Shown here one piece after another: positions 51,801-64,000 of a DNA stretch of 64,000 nt; the stretch's first letter is position 1, and each line of letters opens with the position of its first letter. Source of the stretch: Larus michahellis (lineage: Eukaryota > Chordata > Aves > Charadriiformes > Laridae); NCBI RefSeq assembly GCF_964199755.1, contig NC_133896.1, positions 90,256,215 to 90,320,214 of the forward strand, read 5' to 3'. Below the pieces are notes generated by a model that saw only the letters and a program-made list of their open reading frames with translations, made no database searches and had not been told where the DNA came from. The position numbers were made by a program, and so were the translations under genes.

Positions 51801-54800
51801 GGGAGAATACCAGATCAACCTTTGTCAGCAGAACAAATTTATACCGCAATAAAATTGATTAGGCTTGGTATTGAGATGAGCAGTACGGTGAATAATTTCC
51901 ATAAAGTTAAGCTGTAAAGTGAATGTTGGATGGAAACAAGTCCTCATGTAAGTGCTTTTATAATCTCATGTATGCCAAAGATGGTCAGGATGGAATAAAG
52001 TAAGGAAAATGGAGTGTATATAAGTGCAACAGAGTTGCTCATCCTAGCAGCTGAAGCTGTGCTACGTGAGCTGCTGAAATACAACTGAGTAAGATTTAAC
52101 ACTTATTGCCTAGAGGCTGTACCCTTAAACTATTTATAGTTAAGGGAATTGAAGATGGGCTTAAACTTATGTTTCTTGATTTTTACCAATTTATATGCAT
52201 GGCTGAATAGGTAATAAGTTTCAAATGATCTTGAATTCATAAATTTAAAGGTAAACTTGCTGGGTTTTTTCTTGAATTCTTGCTTAAAATATTTCAGTGT
52301 GGAAGGACTAGAAGACAGAATTGAAACAGTTTTCAAAGTTGAACAAGTTCTAAGTAGAAAGGAGCTAAAAGTCTTTGCCTTTTGACTTCTAAAACACTCA
52401 GTTCTAAGTAGCTTAAATGTTTCTAATGTGTAACGCTGACATATATTCTTATGTAATGAAATGCTGTATTTATAAAAAAAGTGAATGCTAAATATTTTTT
52501 TTAAACTCCTAGCAGATTTAAATTAATCTGTTTAACACTTTATTAAACCAGGTTTTGAAGAACTGGCTTTGAATACCCACTCAATATTTAATTTCCAAGA
52601 TTGAATCAATCTTGCGGAAAGAATCAAGTTAGGATTTTTTTAGTGTTAGGTTTTTTGTTTATTTGTTTGTTGGGTTTTTTTACTGGGAAAAGTCTAGGTA
52701 TACACAAAACCCATACCAGCTCTTATTTCCTAGACTGGAAAAACTGCTTCCCTACCTTATTGTAGCCTGTGCTGTTTGGCTTTTTGGTTTTGTTCCCTCA
52801 AAAATAATTGAATAGAATTAGTTGGATCCTCCTGTGACTTTTGTTCTATGATACTGCCCAGTCTGCTTTCTTAGCTATTCTCAGCAAAGCACTGTTCCAC
52901 TTGATGTTTTTTTGATGCAGGTGCACAGATTGGCTAGCAAAGAACATTTTTCCAAAAAGCAGACTGAGCAGTATTGTAGAACACTTTTTGCTTTTCTTTG
53001 TTTAATTACTCGCTGCACTGGGAAAAGTGAAAGTTTATTCACTGGATATCACGAATGTCTTATCTGTTCAGGACCAAATATGTTATTTATGTTCCTAACC
53101 ACAAATTTGAAGAGTTTAAAGGACAATCCATATAGTTTAAAAGGATCTGTAGTTGAACCTTGAAATTGGTTTGAATTTGGCTAAGAAATGCTTTGTCCAA
53201 AGTAGCATATAAGCAGCTGCTTCTGCTTTGGCTTGTAGTAATCGTGTGTCACAGAACAATATGTGGGTCTGGTCTGTATTTAATTACTCTATTTTTAGAA
53301 CTTGGTTTAGATCAGGCCATTACGTAGTTTCTGGTAGAAAAATTCTGTGAGTTGTATGGGTATCATGAGTAAAATCTGTGCTGTGCAATTTCAATCATTG
53401 TCAAGTCAGTAGCAGTTCAGTAATTGATACATGCAAATAGATAGAACAAATATACATTAATTCTGGGTTTATTTTAGGGTTATGCAAGACAACCTATAGC
53501 TTCTTTGCTTTAGGCTTTGATCAGTCTAATAAAATATGAAGTAGTCTAACTTTCTCTAAGGATCCAATTAGCTTGTTTTTTTTACTAGCCCTGTAGAGAA
53601 ACTGAAACTGCAATTGGAGATCTTTGATATTTCTGCCCCTTTTGCCCTCCTCCTCTTTCTTGCAAAACAGGCTAGATAGGAAGCATCTTTGTTTCTACAT
53701 GTTAAGTATTGCAGAAACACTTTCCTTTGTGTAATTAAACTGTGCTAAATTTAGCATGTAATGCCTACCAATTTATTGCTGAACAAAATTACTAGTTTTA
53801 CAGTAATAATTTTAGCAGTTTTCATGCTGTTTCCAAGAGATCTTACTGCATAGAAAGGAAATGTGGGAAGAGTTGAACAGATTTTGATGTTTTCAAGTAC
53901 ATCCAAAGGTATTTTCATTGTGCACATTTTATGTATTTTTTGCATTTGCAGTGTTTATTTCACATTTCATACATATGGATAAAATACTACATTTATTTAA
54001 ATGGATAATGCTGTACTAGTATCATATCTTTTGTGATTATTTGTCTGAGTTGTGACTGATGATGGCAGTTCAACTGTGAAGTTTATAAAGTTTCTATGAG
54101 TTTATTAGTATTGAGGGTTGTGTGTAGTATCCCATTTGGCTAGAGTACTCACTGAAATGCAATTTATTAGATAGGAAAAAATACCGTGAAAAGCTGTTGT
54201 ACAAATTGTCTCTCTAAAGCTGAAGATTTTATAAACATGCTTCTCTAAAAATGTGTTTTGAATTTGTCAAGGAAAAATGTATCACATGAAACTTGAATTA
54301 AACTTGAGCTACTTTCTCTAGTTATGCAGCTATGCTGGCCTATGAGAATTACTGGAATATGTAAAGAATAGCATATTGCACCTAGACATTTACATCAGAG
54401 TCAGCGTGCATGTTTAAATTTGGAGTACTGTGAAAAATCTCAATCTGGCTATAGTATCTGCCCTAAAAGAGGAAGGAATGCAAGTCATGTCTTCTGTGTG
54501 TTTCACCATCGCCCAGTTTCAAGTGCTTAACAGCCTTATGTAGCTATGAATACTAAAAGGGATGCTGGAAATCTAACTACATAAGCTTAAAAAGACATTT
54601 TTAAATTTTGCTTCCCAGTTGGCTAACCTTCTTTATGAATGTTTTTTTTTTTCTGTTTTAAGAAAAAAAAATCATCTTTGGTGAAAGACAAGTACAAGTA
54701 AGGAATTGGCATACATATGGCAAATGCATAAAATGAAAATGGGACAACTTTAAAGTTTTGTCTAAAGCTAGCCTACTGAAACTTAAATATTGAAGCAAGA

Positions 54801-57800
54801 GAGACCTTACCTACTTGAAAATCTACTTAACAATCTGTTACTGGATTTCTTCTCATTTTGTCTAGAATTTAAAACTTGATATAGAATTACTGGTGTTAAG
54901 GTGAATGAATTCAGATGGTAACTTGCATCCAGATCCTGAAACTGTTGAATAAATTCTTGGAATATTACTATTCAAATACCCTAACTAGAGGACTCTAAAA
55001 GGTGAGTTTAGAGAATTTCAGAATTTGGATAAGCTTTCAGTGCCTTTATCTTGTAGGCAAAAGTGCTGGATTTTTACTTGTGTGTCTTGAACCAGAAGTT
55101 TTTCATGTAGCTAAAAGAACCCTTTCTATGGCATTGTATTATGATTATTTTGTATGACTTTTTTTCCTCCTTTCTACCTACCCTACTTATATTACTTGGT
55201 GCTAGCTTCTATTGACTTTTACCTTTCCCAGACACTAGAAAGTGGACAGTGGTGTTGTGTTTTGATTTGTGTCTGTCAATTGGAACCATATGGAGATAGT
55301 AAAACTAATTTCAATGTTAATTATGCTAGGACTTAGTCAAAGCTGTGAGTCAGCACTAAACCTGTTCAAGTGGCTGCCTTTGACGCTGCGCTATTTTTAG
55401 GTTTAAAAGGCCACCTTTAGAAACTTCTTTATTTGATGAATACTGTAGGAATGTAGTTTACATATTCTCATACAAGCAACGGGGGAGAACTTAAAAAAAA
55501 ACCAACCAAACCCTTAGAACTCTTCTGGTCTTACATAACACTACTTATGTTGCAACTCTAAATTGTTCGAGTGAGTACCAGGCACTGTTATTCTGAGCTT
55601 CAGAATGAAGACCATTTGCAGATTTTTGTGTGAACCACTGTAGCTTCTTTTAGAAAAAGCTGTCAAAGCTGAATGACAGGTGTATACTGTATTCTAACAA
55701 AATGTTGGCTAGACTTAGACTGGTTTGGTGTCATTAGAATTCTTCAATTTGTGTAAAAATAAAAATAAACACATCAACATTTCTGAAAGAATAGCTGCCT
55801 TCCGTTGAAAGGAGTTTTAGGTGCCAGCAGTAGAAATGCAAGACTGAAATATTAGGGGTTTACAGCTTTATCTTTTTTTGGGAATGTAGTTGGGCATTGA
55901 TCATTACTGACTCATTTCACATTCTTGTGATTTGCATTGTGAATTGCAATATTGGATTGCCTATGCTCTCAGAGCAGCATTAAGCCCAGGATCAGCTAAT
56001 TGAATATTTAATAATTGTGTGAGGGTAACATGAGATAACAATGCAAATACTGAGGGGGAGGAGTTAGTGACAAGAACAGACTTCATGCCAAAGGATGTTA
56101 CAATAAAAGCATATTCATATGATAAGAGGCAGATAGTTGTACCAGGATGGAACAAACCCAGGACAAAGACTATTTTTTGAGTATGTGTGTACCGAATGGG
56201 TGTTTTCACACTACTAGTTACTTGGGTATTTTCCATTTCTGTTATTCAAAATGGACTATAATGGAACCCCCACATTATTACATGAATTAGGTATAGCTTA
56301 AATTTTCTGTGTTGTACCAGAAAAATGTTATGTTACCACGAAATTTTTCTTCAGGTGTTAGAATTCATAGTTAAAGGATTAGTTAATGGCTTTGGCCACA
56401 AGATTCAACTGTGTAGCCTTTTACTTTAGCATAAGGAAAAAAAAAAAAGAAAAACAGACTACAATTGTGTGTGCAGGATGTAAACAAGCAAATGAAATGT
56501 AGCTGACACTGAGAATGGTGCTCTTGTGATCTAAGTTCTTCTTGTCTTTTGAAAGTTGAATGATTGAAGACGTCTGGTGAGTTGGTAGATGCCAATTTTA
56601 GAGTCCCTGTCACTGTAGGTGTTCAAGATACCACTGGGCAGGGTGCTAGATAATCTCATCTAGGCTCCCTTTCCACAGAAGGTTGGACTAGGTGATCTTT
56701 TGAGGTACCTTCCAACCTGGGCTGTTCTGTGCTTCTGTGATCGTTATAAATTGACAAATACTCAGCTGAAGCATTTCTTATGGCATCTGGTTACTGTAGC
56801 AAAGCCTGGCTATTGAACACTCTTTGAAGACCTACTTGACGCATTGGATAGTCCAGTCTCATCAGCTCCAAGGAATTGATCTTGTTTTCAGGATCCCTGT
56901 GACCCTCACTGTAATCCTAGTTTTTTGCCAATCCAATCAATTATAGCATTGACTATAAAAATCTAGTGTTAAAAATGTGAGTAGATCTTACCTTTATTTT
57001 CTGGGAAGCTGAAAGGAAAGGATTTCTTTCCTGTTGAAAACAAACTCTGGTAGACTGTCCTCTGTCACAGTTAACTAGCTCGTTGCTTGCCTGAGTCAAA
57101 TGGAGCAAAGTGTTTCCAGTGCTCAAGTGTTACCAGTCTGTGAAGGGATCAATAAACATTAGTTGTCTTTGTTTTCAAATTGGCATTTTGGGTTGGAATT
57201 ATCGCTACAGGCTTTTTAAGATAGCGTGGTGAATGTAAACTAGGTAATAAGATTGTTTCTCTTCCTATGAAACATACTGAATATTCAAATTTCTTGTAGC
57301 AGTTATAAGGGGAAAAGGTAGGCAATTTGTTTGAAGGTGTTAGTTAGACATAATTTCATCTTCAGTTTCATAAATTGCAAGGTAGAGAATAAATGCACAT
57401 TGTCTAAGGAATCAACTTAAGGTTATTGAGCTCTTGACTACTCTATAAAGCACATTCTTTAGTAGCGCTGTTTTTTTAGATGTGGTAAAATACAATTATG
57501 TTTTAAGTGTAATACCTGTTTTTCTTTTTTGGGGTAGCTTTGATGCATCAAATATGCAGATATTTTGCCTCAGTGAAGCAGCTATTATTTTGTCTTTCAG
57601 ATATGGACAGTTGTACAGATTCTTTCAGTATAAACTGAATTTTAAGTTGAACAGAAATGTTAGTATTCCTACTTCTGCTGTGAGGATAGCGACCTTCTTA
57701 CAAAAGGAAAGAAAGAAACTTTGCTACAGCTGGAGTATGTGTGTATGTAGCCTTCAGATAGTTGTACCAGAGGTAATGATACTCAATGGCATGAGAAACC

Positions 57801-60800
57801 TTGCAGCTAGACTCACCATCTCTTTCACGCTTTTAGTGTTCTTTTTTTTTATAATTATACATATTTCTGAAACACTTCTTTGCATGTTTTGAAATAACCT
57901 TACTAAATCCAAATATACATCCCCCAAAGTGTACTTTTAAAACATATCTGTAATTACTTTGTTCTTTTAGGAGTAAGGGCAGTTGATTGCTCTTTAAAAC
58001 AACAGTGGTCAGAGACCTAGCTCGATTGTGTGAAGGTCATTTATGATGATGATGACTCTTCAGCTATTGAGCAGCCTCTACTAAAAACAAACAAATGTTA
58101 CCAACATCATAGCTGTAGTTACTGGAAGGATTCCCTTAGTGGGTTTGTGAAACTTTTGGCCTTTCCAAGAAAGCTTACAATGAATGACTGAGGATTTACC
58201 ACGTGTACTGTTAGTGGAGCTGACGTTAGCTTTGTGGGTCTAGTTGGGCTTTTGTCAGTCTAAAGCCTCCTGGATTTGGTATGCTTTGCTATCACAGTTT
58301 GCCTCTTGTTTGTGCTAGGAGCTAAAGGGAGAATGCCTGCCACTCCAGTAAAGCTGTTGTATTTTGAAGTCCTGAAAATTGAAAAAAATGATGTGCAGGA
58401 AACAAGAAATGAATAGGTTTTAGGAGACTTTCTAGATGCAGGCTTACTTTTTCTAATGCTGTTTGTATCAGATGATTATATTAAGGCTTTAAGCCTTCAG
58501 AACTGGAAGTGCAATATGCCTGTACTTAAGTTTCACAGGTGTTCTCAGCTGAAGTGTTCTTGTTTTGACCCATGATGCTGAAGAGTATGATTATGAAAAT
58601 CATAAGTGTAGGACAATGAAAAAGATCATTATATGTCACTTGTAAAGTTATAAATAATATATTTTGTATATTTTTCATCACACTTTCTTTGTTGTCTTTA
58701 TTTGTCTAAGCTTTTTTCTGCAGTATTTTAAAATCTTAAATACTTCTTTTATTCTTACCCCAACCATATAGTAAAGATAGTTAAATGTGAAGTTTATTAT
58801 TCATTGGGTAAGCACATGGCTTGGTTTTCTTATTCTTGGGGACTATATGGTCAAATAGAAATGTTATTTTCAGTGATACCTTTAAGGCATTTCTGCATAA
58901 TCAAAGCTTTCAACTTGCAGCTGTTTCATCTGTTGAACCATTCAGACTTCTTTTTTGATTCCTTTGCTGCTCAACCTATTAGCTAATGAGCCATATGGAG
59001 ATATGGCTTTGTAACTGTAGTCATATGTAGACAGGTGACTCATTTCAGTAACCACAAGCTATTCTAGAACACTGTCTAGATTAGTGTGACCAGTGACACA
59101 GAGCCCTGCCTTTATGGTGTCATGGTGCAGTTCTGCCTATATGTCATTGTCCCCCTGCCCCCTCTCCATGCCTGATATCACAATGAGTATTTCCATACTA
59201 GCTGTCAGCTTGAATACAGTGCTTTCAAATCTTGGAAGACAAATACGGTGTGTAATCTATTCAGACATTCAAGCTGAACTCATAAGCACAAGATCACTGG
59301 CTAGTTAGTAAAATCTTGAGTTGAAGGTGGACCCTGGTAGCACCTCTTATAAGATTGCTGAAAATTCCCAATGTGTTAAACATAGCTTTAGGCTAATGGA
59401 ACAAAACCGCTGTAGTACTGAAGAGAATTATTTTCCATTCCTGGCTGGTAATATATGTATGTGCATGTAAGCTGTACATATGGTTTATGCACAAAGTATG
59501 TTTTAGAAATCTGGCTTAAGCCATTCCTTTTGAGTGTATGCAAGTTTGATATCTTCCAGCATGATTTTATTCTGTGATACTCACCTTTTCTACTCTGGTT
59601 ACTTCGTGTTACTATGCATCATACAAAAATACCAATTGAATTCTATTTTAATTTAAAATGTGATGTTGCATTTGAATGTAATGACTCCAGACTTTCTGGA
59701 GTCTAATGTAATGCAGTTTTCCAGTTTGATTACAATGTGTAGAATGATTTGCAGTAAACTAAATAGCTTAAGAAATTTGATCACTTTATTCTGAAGCTAT
59801 TTTTGCCTGCTTTTCTCAGCTGTTATGACTATCATACCACTAGTTTGTGAGCGTAGATGTTACTGACATATGAATTTAGATTAAGTTAGTTCATAAAGCA
59901 AAAAAGGTGTATATTTCATGCATTAGCAGTAGTTGTTTCTGGTTTTGGGAATCATTGTGCAGCCATTTAAAATGCTGAAGTTAGCAGCATGTATGATGAA
60001 AAAAGGCAGTTGTGTATTATGTGCTTTTACAAAGACTTTGCTTCAACATTTTGATCTGCTTTGCATCTGGACCACATATATTTTAAAAAAATAGTCTTGC
60101 ATACTTGAATTTTCAACACTAGGGTTTTTCAGGCTCTAACCTTGAGAGAGCAATAAATTGAACTTTGTATTATTTGCCTCTCTTCTTTCTGTCTTTCAAT
60201 TGTTGCTGAGATGCAGGTTAAAGGCTGTTGTTTAAATGCCCTATAGTTAGGGATGGCACAGCCTTATTAAATGAAAAAACACAATGGTAATTGCAAGTAC
60301 AAGAACTGGTAGCTAATGGGGCCTCTTGTCCCAGTTTCCTTGAACTTCGTTCTAATTTAGATTGTAGAGTAGATGGCTGACCTACTTGTATATACTTCAG
60401 TCAAGCATTAATTGAAAATGGCATAAAAAGCTTTCCTTTTCCTGAAAAGCAGGAGAAGGGTAGAAGAGACCAGTCTTTCTGAGACTGGTTGATCAAATTA
60501 AGTATTCATTTCACATTATTGCACTTAGAGTTTCTACGTTTGTGTAATTTGTGTGTTTGAGAGCTATATAAGGTCAAGTAAAATGTGTATCCAGATCTCT
60601 GAAAATCATAAGGAAGACTAGCAACTCTGTGTTGTTTTTTTTTTTCCCCTCTAAACCCTTAATAAGATTACTGAAACTCTGAGAACCAAAGAAAAACTTC
60701 CACCTTCTTTTTTGCCTAATCTTGATCTCATATGCCTCTTTTAAAGCAGCACCCTGTTTTGTACACTGAGAACTTTAGATTTCCAATTGTGTTAAAGTAG

Positions 60801-63800
60801 GGTTAAATTTTTAAAAACAAAAAAACCCCACAACAAACACAAAAATTAACTTCCAGTTTAGCTTGTCAAATTGTGCATACAAGAAAAGCCATAAAATGAG
60901 ATCTGTGACCTTAATACTTAAAAGTGATACTTCCAGGTAGGTTAGACCAATGATTTTAGTACATGGTAAGGAGCCAGTATGTTATATTTATTTTTAAAAA
61001 AATTAAGTGTTTTTAGGGAATATTTTATTCTACTAGGTCAACAGCCCATGTTACATAGATCACTAAGTGGTAAGTAAAGGTCTTCTATCCTTGTTGCAGT
61101 AATTACCATTCCAAGACCAGAAAATTAAATTGCCTGGAAACATGAGGAGTCATGGCTAAAGTTTACCTCAGATTCACTAAGCTGAAAATCTGTTTAAAAA
61201 GAATTCAAGAGAGTTTGGTTGGGTTTTTTTTCTTTCTACTGTTCATGTTAATGTAACTAAGTATTAAGCAACATTCTCCCCCACTTTAACATAAGCAAAA
61301 AATTTAAATGCTCCTTAACTGTTCTTTAGAAGCTGGGCTCATATTGCTTGAAAATCTGAATTAATCTTATTTAATCTGAAATATGAAATACTGTCACATG
61401 GTGTTTTGTACTGTTACAGTATAGCATTGATTTTTGAAACACTTGAACAGATCTTTTATTGTTCCTAAAAGAATAATTGGTTATTTAACTTAGTGGAAGG
61501 AAGGGTAGTTGACACTAAGTGTGCCTGTTATTGTTTTCTTTTTACATTTATGAATTGCATTCTGCAGAGGTCTATAAATTCGGTATCAGTTCCAGACATG
61601 ACACTGCTGAAGTGATGTATAAAGTTTATCTGGCAGTGATAACAGCATACATTAATAGTGTTTTCCCTGAAAAACTACCCTTGAATGTATTTTGAGAATT
61701 GAGGAATGTTGCGTGATGACTTGACCTGCTTTTTGTCATCAGGGCTATGATAGTGAGGGGATAATGGCTGCAGAAAGGATTGGTGGTAGTTGAAACTACT
61801 GTTTAGAGCTGTTTCACAGCTCTGAACTGAACCAACAATTATGGGGTAGTTATTTCACTTCTGCTTTAGAAAGGGTCCTTGGGTACAGTTCTGTGCTAGC
61901 TTACACTGGTCCCTTGAACAAAAGCTATACTAGCAAAACATTTCTGATGTTATAGGATATTTTTGTTACTGTACATATTTTGAGTAGCTATCCTAGAAAG
62001 CTGGTGTTTTTGTCTAGTAGAGAATAGTCCGTTGAGCCCTAAGGAGTTCTGCATGAAAAAGTGATCCCTCTGCACTGTTCTAAGCTAAGTATAGTGTGAG
62101 CACACTGCGGTCTGAGAAACTGAGCTATTTTCCTCGGTCTTGGAGTATTTTCCTCTATCATCTTCAGTAGTGTCCTTTTGAGACACAATATAAGAAGGTC
62201 AACTTCTGTTTGTGCTTTCTCTTACTTTCTCCATGGTAAGAAAACCATCATTTCCCATTTTCTTTTTTTCTTCATTTTACTTTCATCTCAAAAAAGTGAC
62301 AGAAGAATTAACTAATACTTGAAGATTGCACAGTTTGGTCTGGGTCCACCTGTGCAACTAGCTTCCCCTGACCCAATCAGTCCTACTAGTGTCTGCCAAG
62401 CATAATCATCTGTATCTCTCTAAGAAGAACAGAAGGCATAGTATGCTGACATGTTGTTAATACACATATTTACAGTTTCTAACAGTGGTTTAGTCTTTGG
62501 AAACAAGTATCTGTTAGAGACCATCTCAGGATTAGATTTCGTTCAAAGGAGGCTTCTGAATTGGTTCTCTGCTGAAGTAGAGAAGAGTAGCTCCTTAATA
62601 TAAGTTTCAGATTCAGGAAGACTAGATTGTTTCACCTTAATTTAAGGGTTTAGATATGTTTCTATTCAATGCACGTCAGTATTTCATTAATTAATATTAC
62701 AGCCCCGTATTTCCCGAGATGGAAAAATACAGCTTTTGACTGTGGAACACTGAAACAACACAGCTGTTTCCTAAGTGACGCATCTGCAAAATGTGTCTAC
62801 ATGTTTCACTGAGGTATTTAAAACCACTGTTCTCCACTGAAGCCAGTTGTATGGTTAAAAATACCTTCCTTTAATATGGGCTATTAAGACCATAGTAAAC
62901 CTGAATGTTCAACTTTATGGCTATACAGAACCGTTAGAAATGTGTGTGACTGAAAACCCTGTGTTGGTTTGAGTGCTGCCGTGTGTGTAGGGGAAAAAAA
63001 AATGACCTTAGCTTGAGCTACAAGGTTTTCATCAGCCCACAGGAAATGATGAAGTACGTTCTGATGAGAGAATTCTGTTTGTGGAAACGGAGGCCAGGAA
63101 AAGCTGTGCAGGTACTGCAGCTATCTGTGCAGTTATGTTGCTGAAGTCCATATTTGGAGAAAATGAAAGTGAATTAAGGCATGTCTTTTAAGGTAAGTAT
63201 TTTGCAAACAGTAATCTAATGACTTGCCAAACAACTGTCCTAGTTGCTTTTTTCCTAGCAAAAATTTACTATACTGTGTCATAGCTGATATGAGAGTATT
63301 TTTGGGCAAGTGAATCTAATATTTTGCAATGTTTGTTTGAATGTAAGAGGGTGTGTTTGATCATGTTTGACTGTTCTGGGCTCAGTCTGCTGTCTAAAAC
63401 ACACATCTCTTTCTAGAATGGTTATTGTATTATTTTTATTTGTGTAATTCTGTGGGGTTTGCTATTTTCAAGTACAGTAGTGTTCATGTTTTGTGTCACT
63501 TGTGTGGTCAGATAAGTGCCATGGCACCTTTTATCTTCATAAAGTTTTGATGTCTGAGGCAGTGCTTCTTGTAATGCTCTATTTTGCTTGTTAATTAGAT
63601 GCCATTTTAGAACAGTTGTATACATGCCACTTTTTTCTGCAGCTACTTTGTCAGTGCAGCTGTAAATGCTCTTTCATGTTTTCTCTGCTGGAGAATATGT
63701 CAGTATTATTCCTCTGCACTACTTTTTGCACCATTGCAAAATTGTACTTAAAGCGAATATTAAGCGTGTACGCTTTAGGTATTTCCCTCAAGACTTCGCT

Positions 63801-64000
63801 AAAATAAGGTTTCGTTCTGAGTGTGTATAACTAGCCATCTAATTTCACTAACTAAAGGACTATCTGATTATTTATTTATTTTTAAAGTATCTGGGCACTT
63901 TAAAGATTTCTTGCTAACTAAATACTTATGAAGTGTAACTTGCAAGTTGAAAGCATGTTGTCTTGTGCCCCTTTCTTGCTTCTTTGAAACAAACCTAAAG
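48856..64000 (+). other. presumed intron of PACSIN2, right part
   Basis: About 15 kb of AT-rich DNA with one CR1 fragment (56598). No PACSIN2 coding exon (expected start MSVTYDD) was found, so the coding part should lie past the right edge. A donor AAG|GTAAGT at 63193 has only a weak acceptor upstream. Confidence 0.5.
56598..56747 (+). mobile_element. CR1 3'-end fragment
   Basis: About 150 bp of the CR1 3' end remain, with GGTTGGACTAGGTGATC and CTTCCAACCTGGGCTGTTCT followed by the terminal TTCTGTGAT repeats. It lies in the presumed PACSIN2 intron. Confidence 0.85.

Noticed and set aside
57482-57892. 136-codon + strand frame with hydrophobic segments
   Set aside because: T-rich DNA gives Phe, Leu and Ile codons and looks like membrane segments. 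No homology, promoter or splice context was seen.
63132-63192. Possible exon ending at the consensus donor AAG|GTAAGT (63193)
   Set aside because: The donor is excellent but the only AG upstream lacks a pyrimidine tract, and the ATG near the end (MSFK) does not match PACSIN2.

Overview
The window is nuclear DNA from a bird. CR1 LINE copies with intact-looking 3' ends, an ERVL-type solo LTR of a kind I recall as common in neoavian genomes, long AT-rich introns and short CpG islands all point this way. The LTR makes a neoavian more likely than a chicken-like bird; that part is from memory, not from a search.

The one gene that can be read completely is TTLL1, on the + strand. It encodes the catalytic subunit of the tubulin polyglutamylase complex. 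Nine coding exons between 17829 and 31662 join in phase with GT/AG borders to give 1272 nt, which is 423 residues plus stop and equals the mammalian length. Its promoter is a CpG island at about 12.35-13.2 kb. A non-coding first exon ends at 12781, and two X-box-like RFX sites lie just upstream, which fits a cilium gene. The 3' end is at about 31.82 kb (AATAAA at 31799) with a second possible site at 32066.

To the left (1-12.3 kb) no known gene could be read. There are several well-formed splice-site pairs on the minus strand (11198-11289, 1974-2021), an open minus-strand terminal segment followed by AATAAA (285-614), and an orphan CpG island (8.55-9.64 kb). In mammals the next gene here is BIK, divergent from TTLL1, but no BH3-like sequence was seen, so these stay unassigned.

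To the right lies about 9 kb of intergenic DNA. A second strong CpG island follows at 40.8-42.46 kb, with a + strand non-coding first exon ending at 41891. Conserved gene order (TTLL1 then PACSIN2, same strand) makes this the probable PACSIN2 promoter. The remaining 22 kb would be its long first intron(s), with one good candidate exon at 46101-46149. This promoter carries the most striking non-coding structure in the window: a 41-nt nearly perfect inverted repeat with a 6-nt loop, inside a cluster of five CCAAT/ATTGG boxes.

Inside TTLL1 there are two unannotated-looking splice possibilities: an 18-nt in-frame microexon in intron 4, and an alternative last exon in intron 8 that would replace the end of the catalytic domain with a 122-residue tail. 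Repeats are four CR1 copies, one complete 900-bp solo LTR with 5-bp target duplication, one LTR fragment, and several AT-rich simple repeats.
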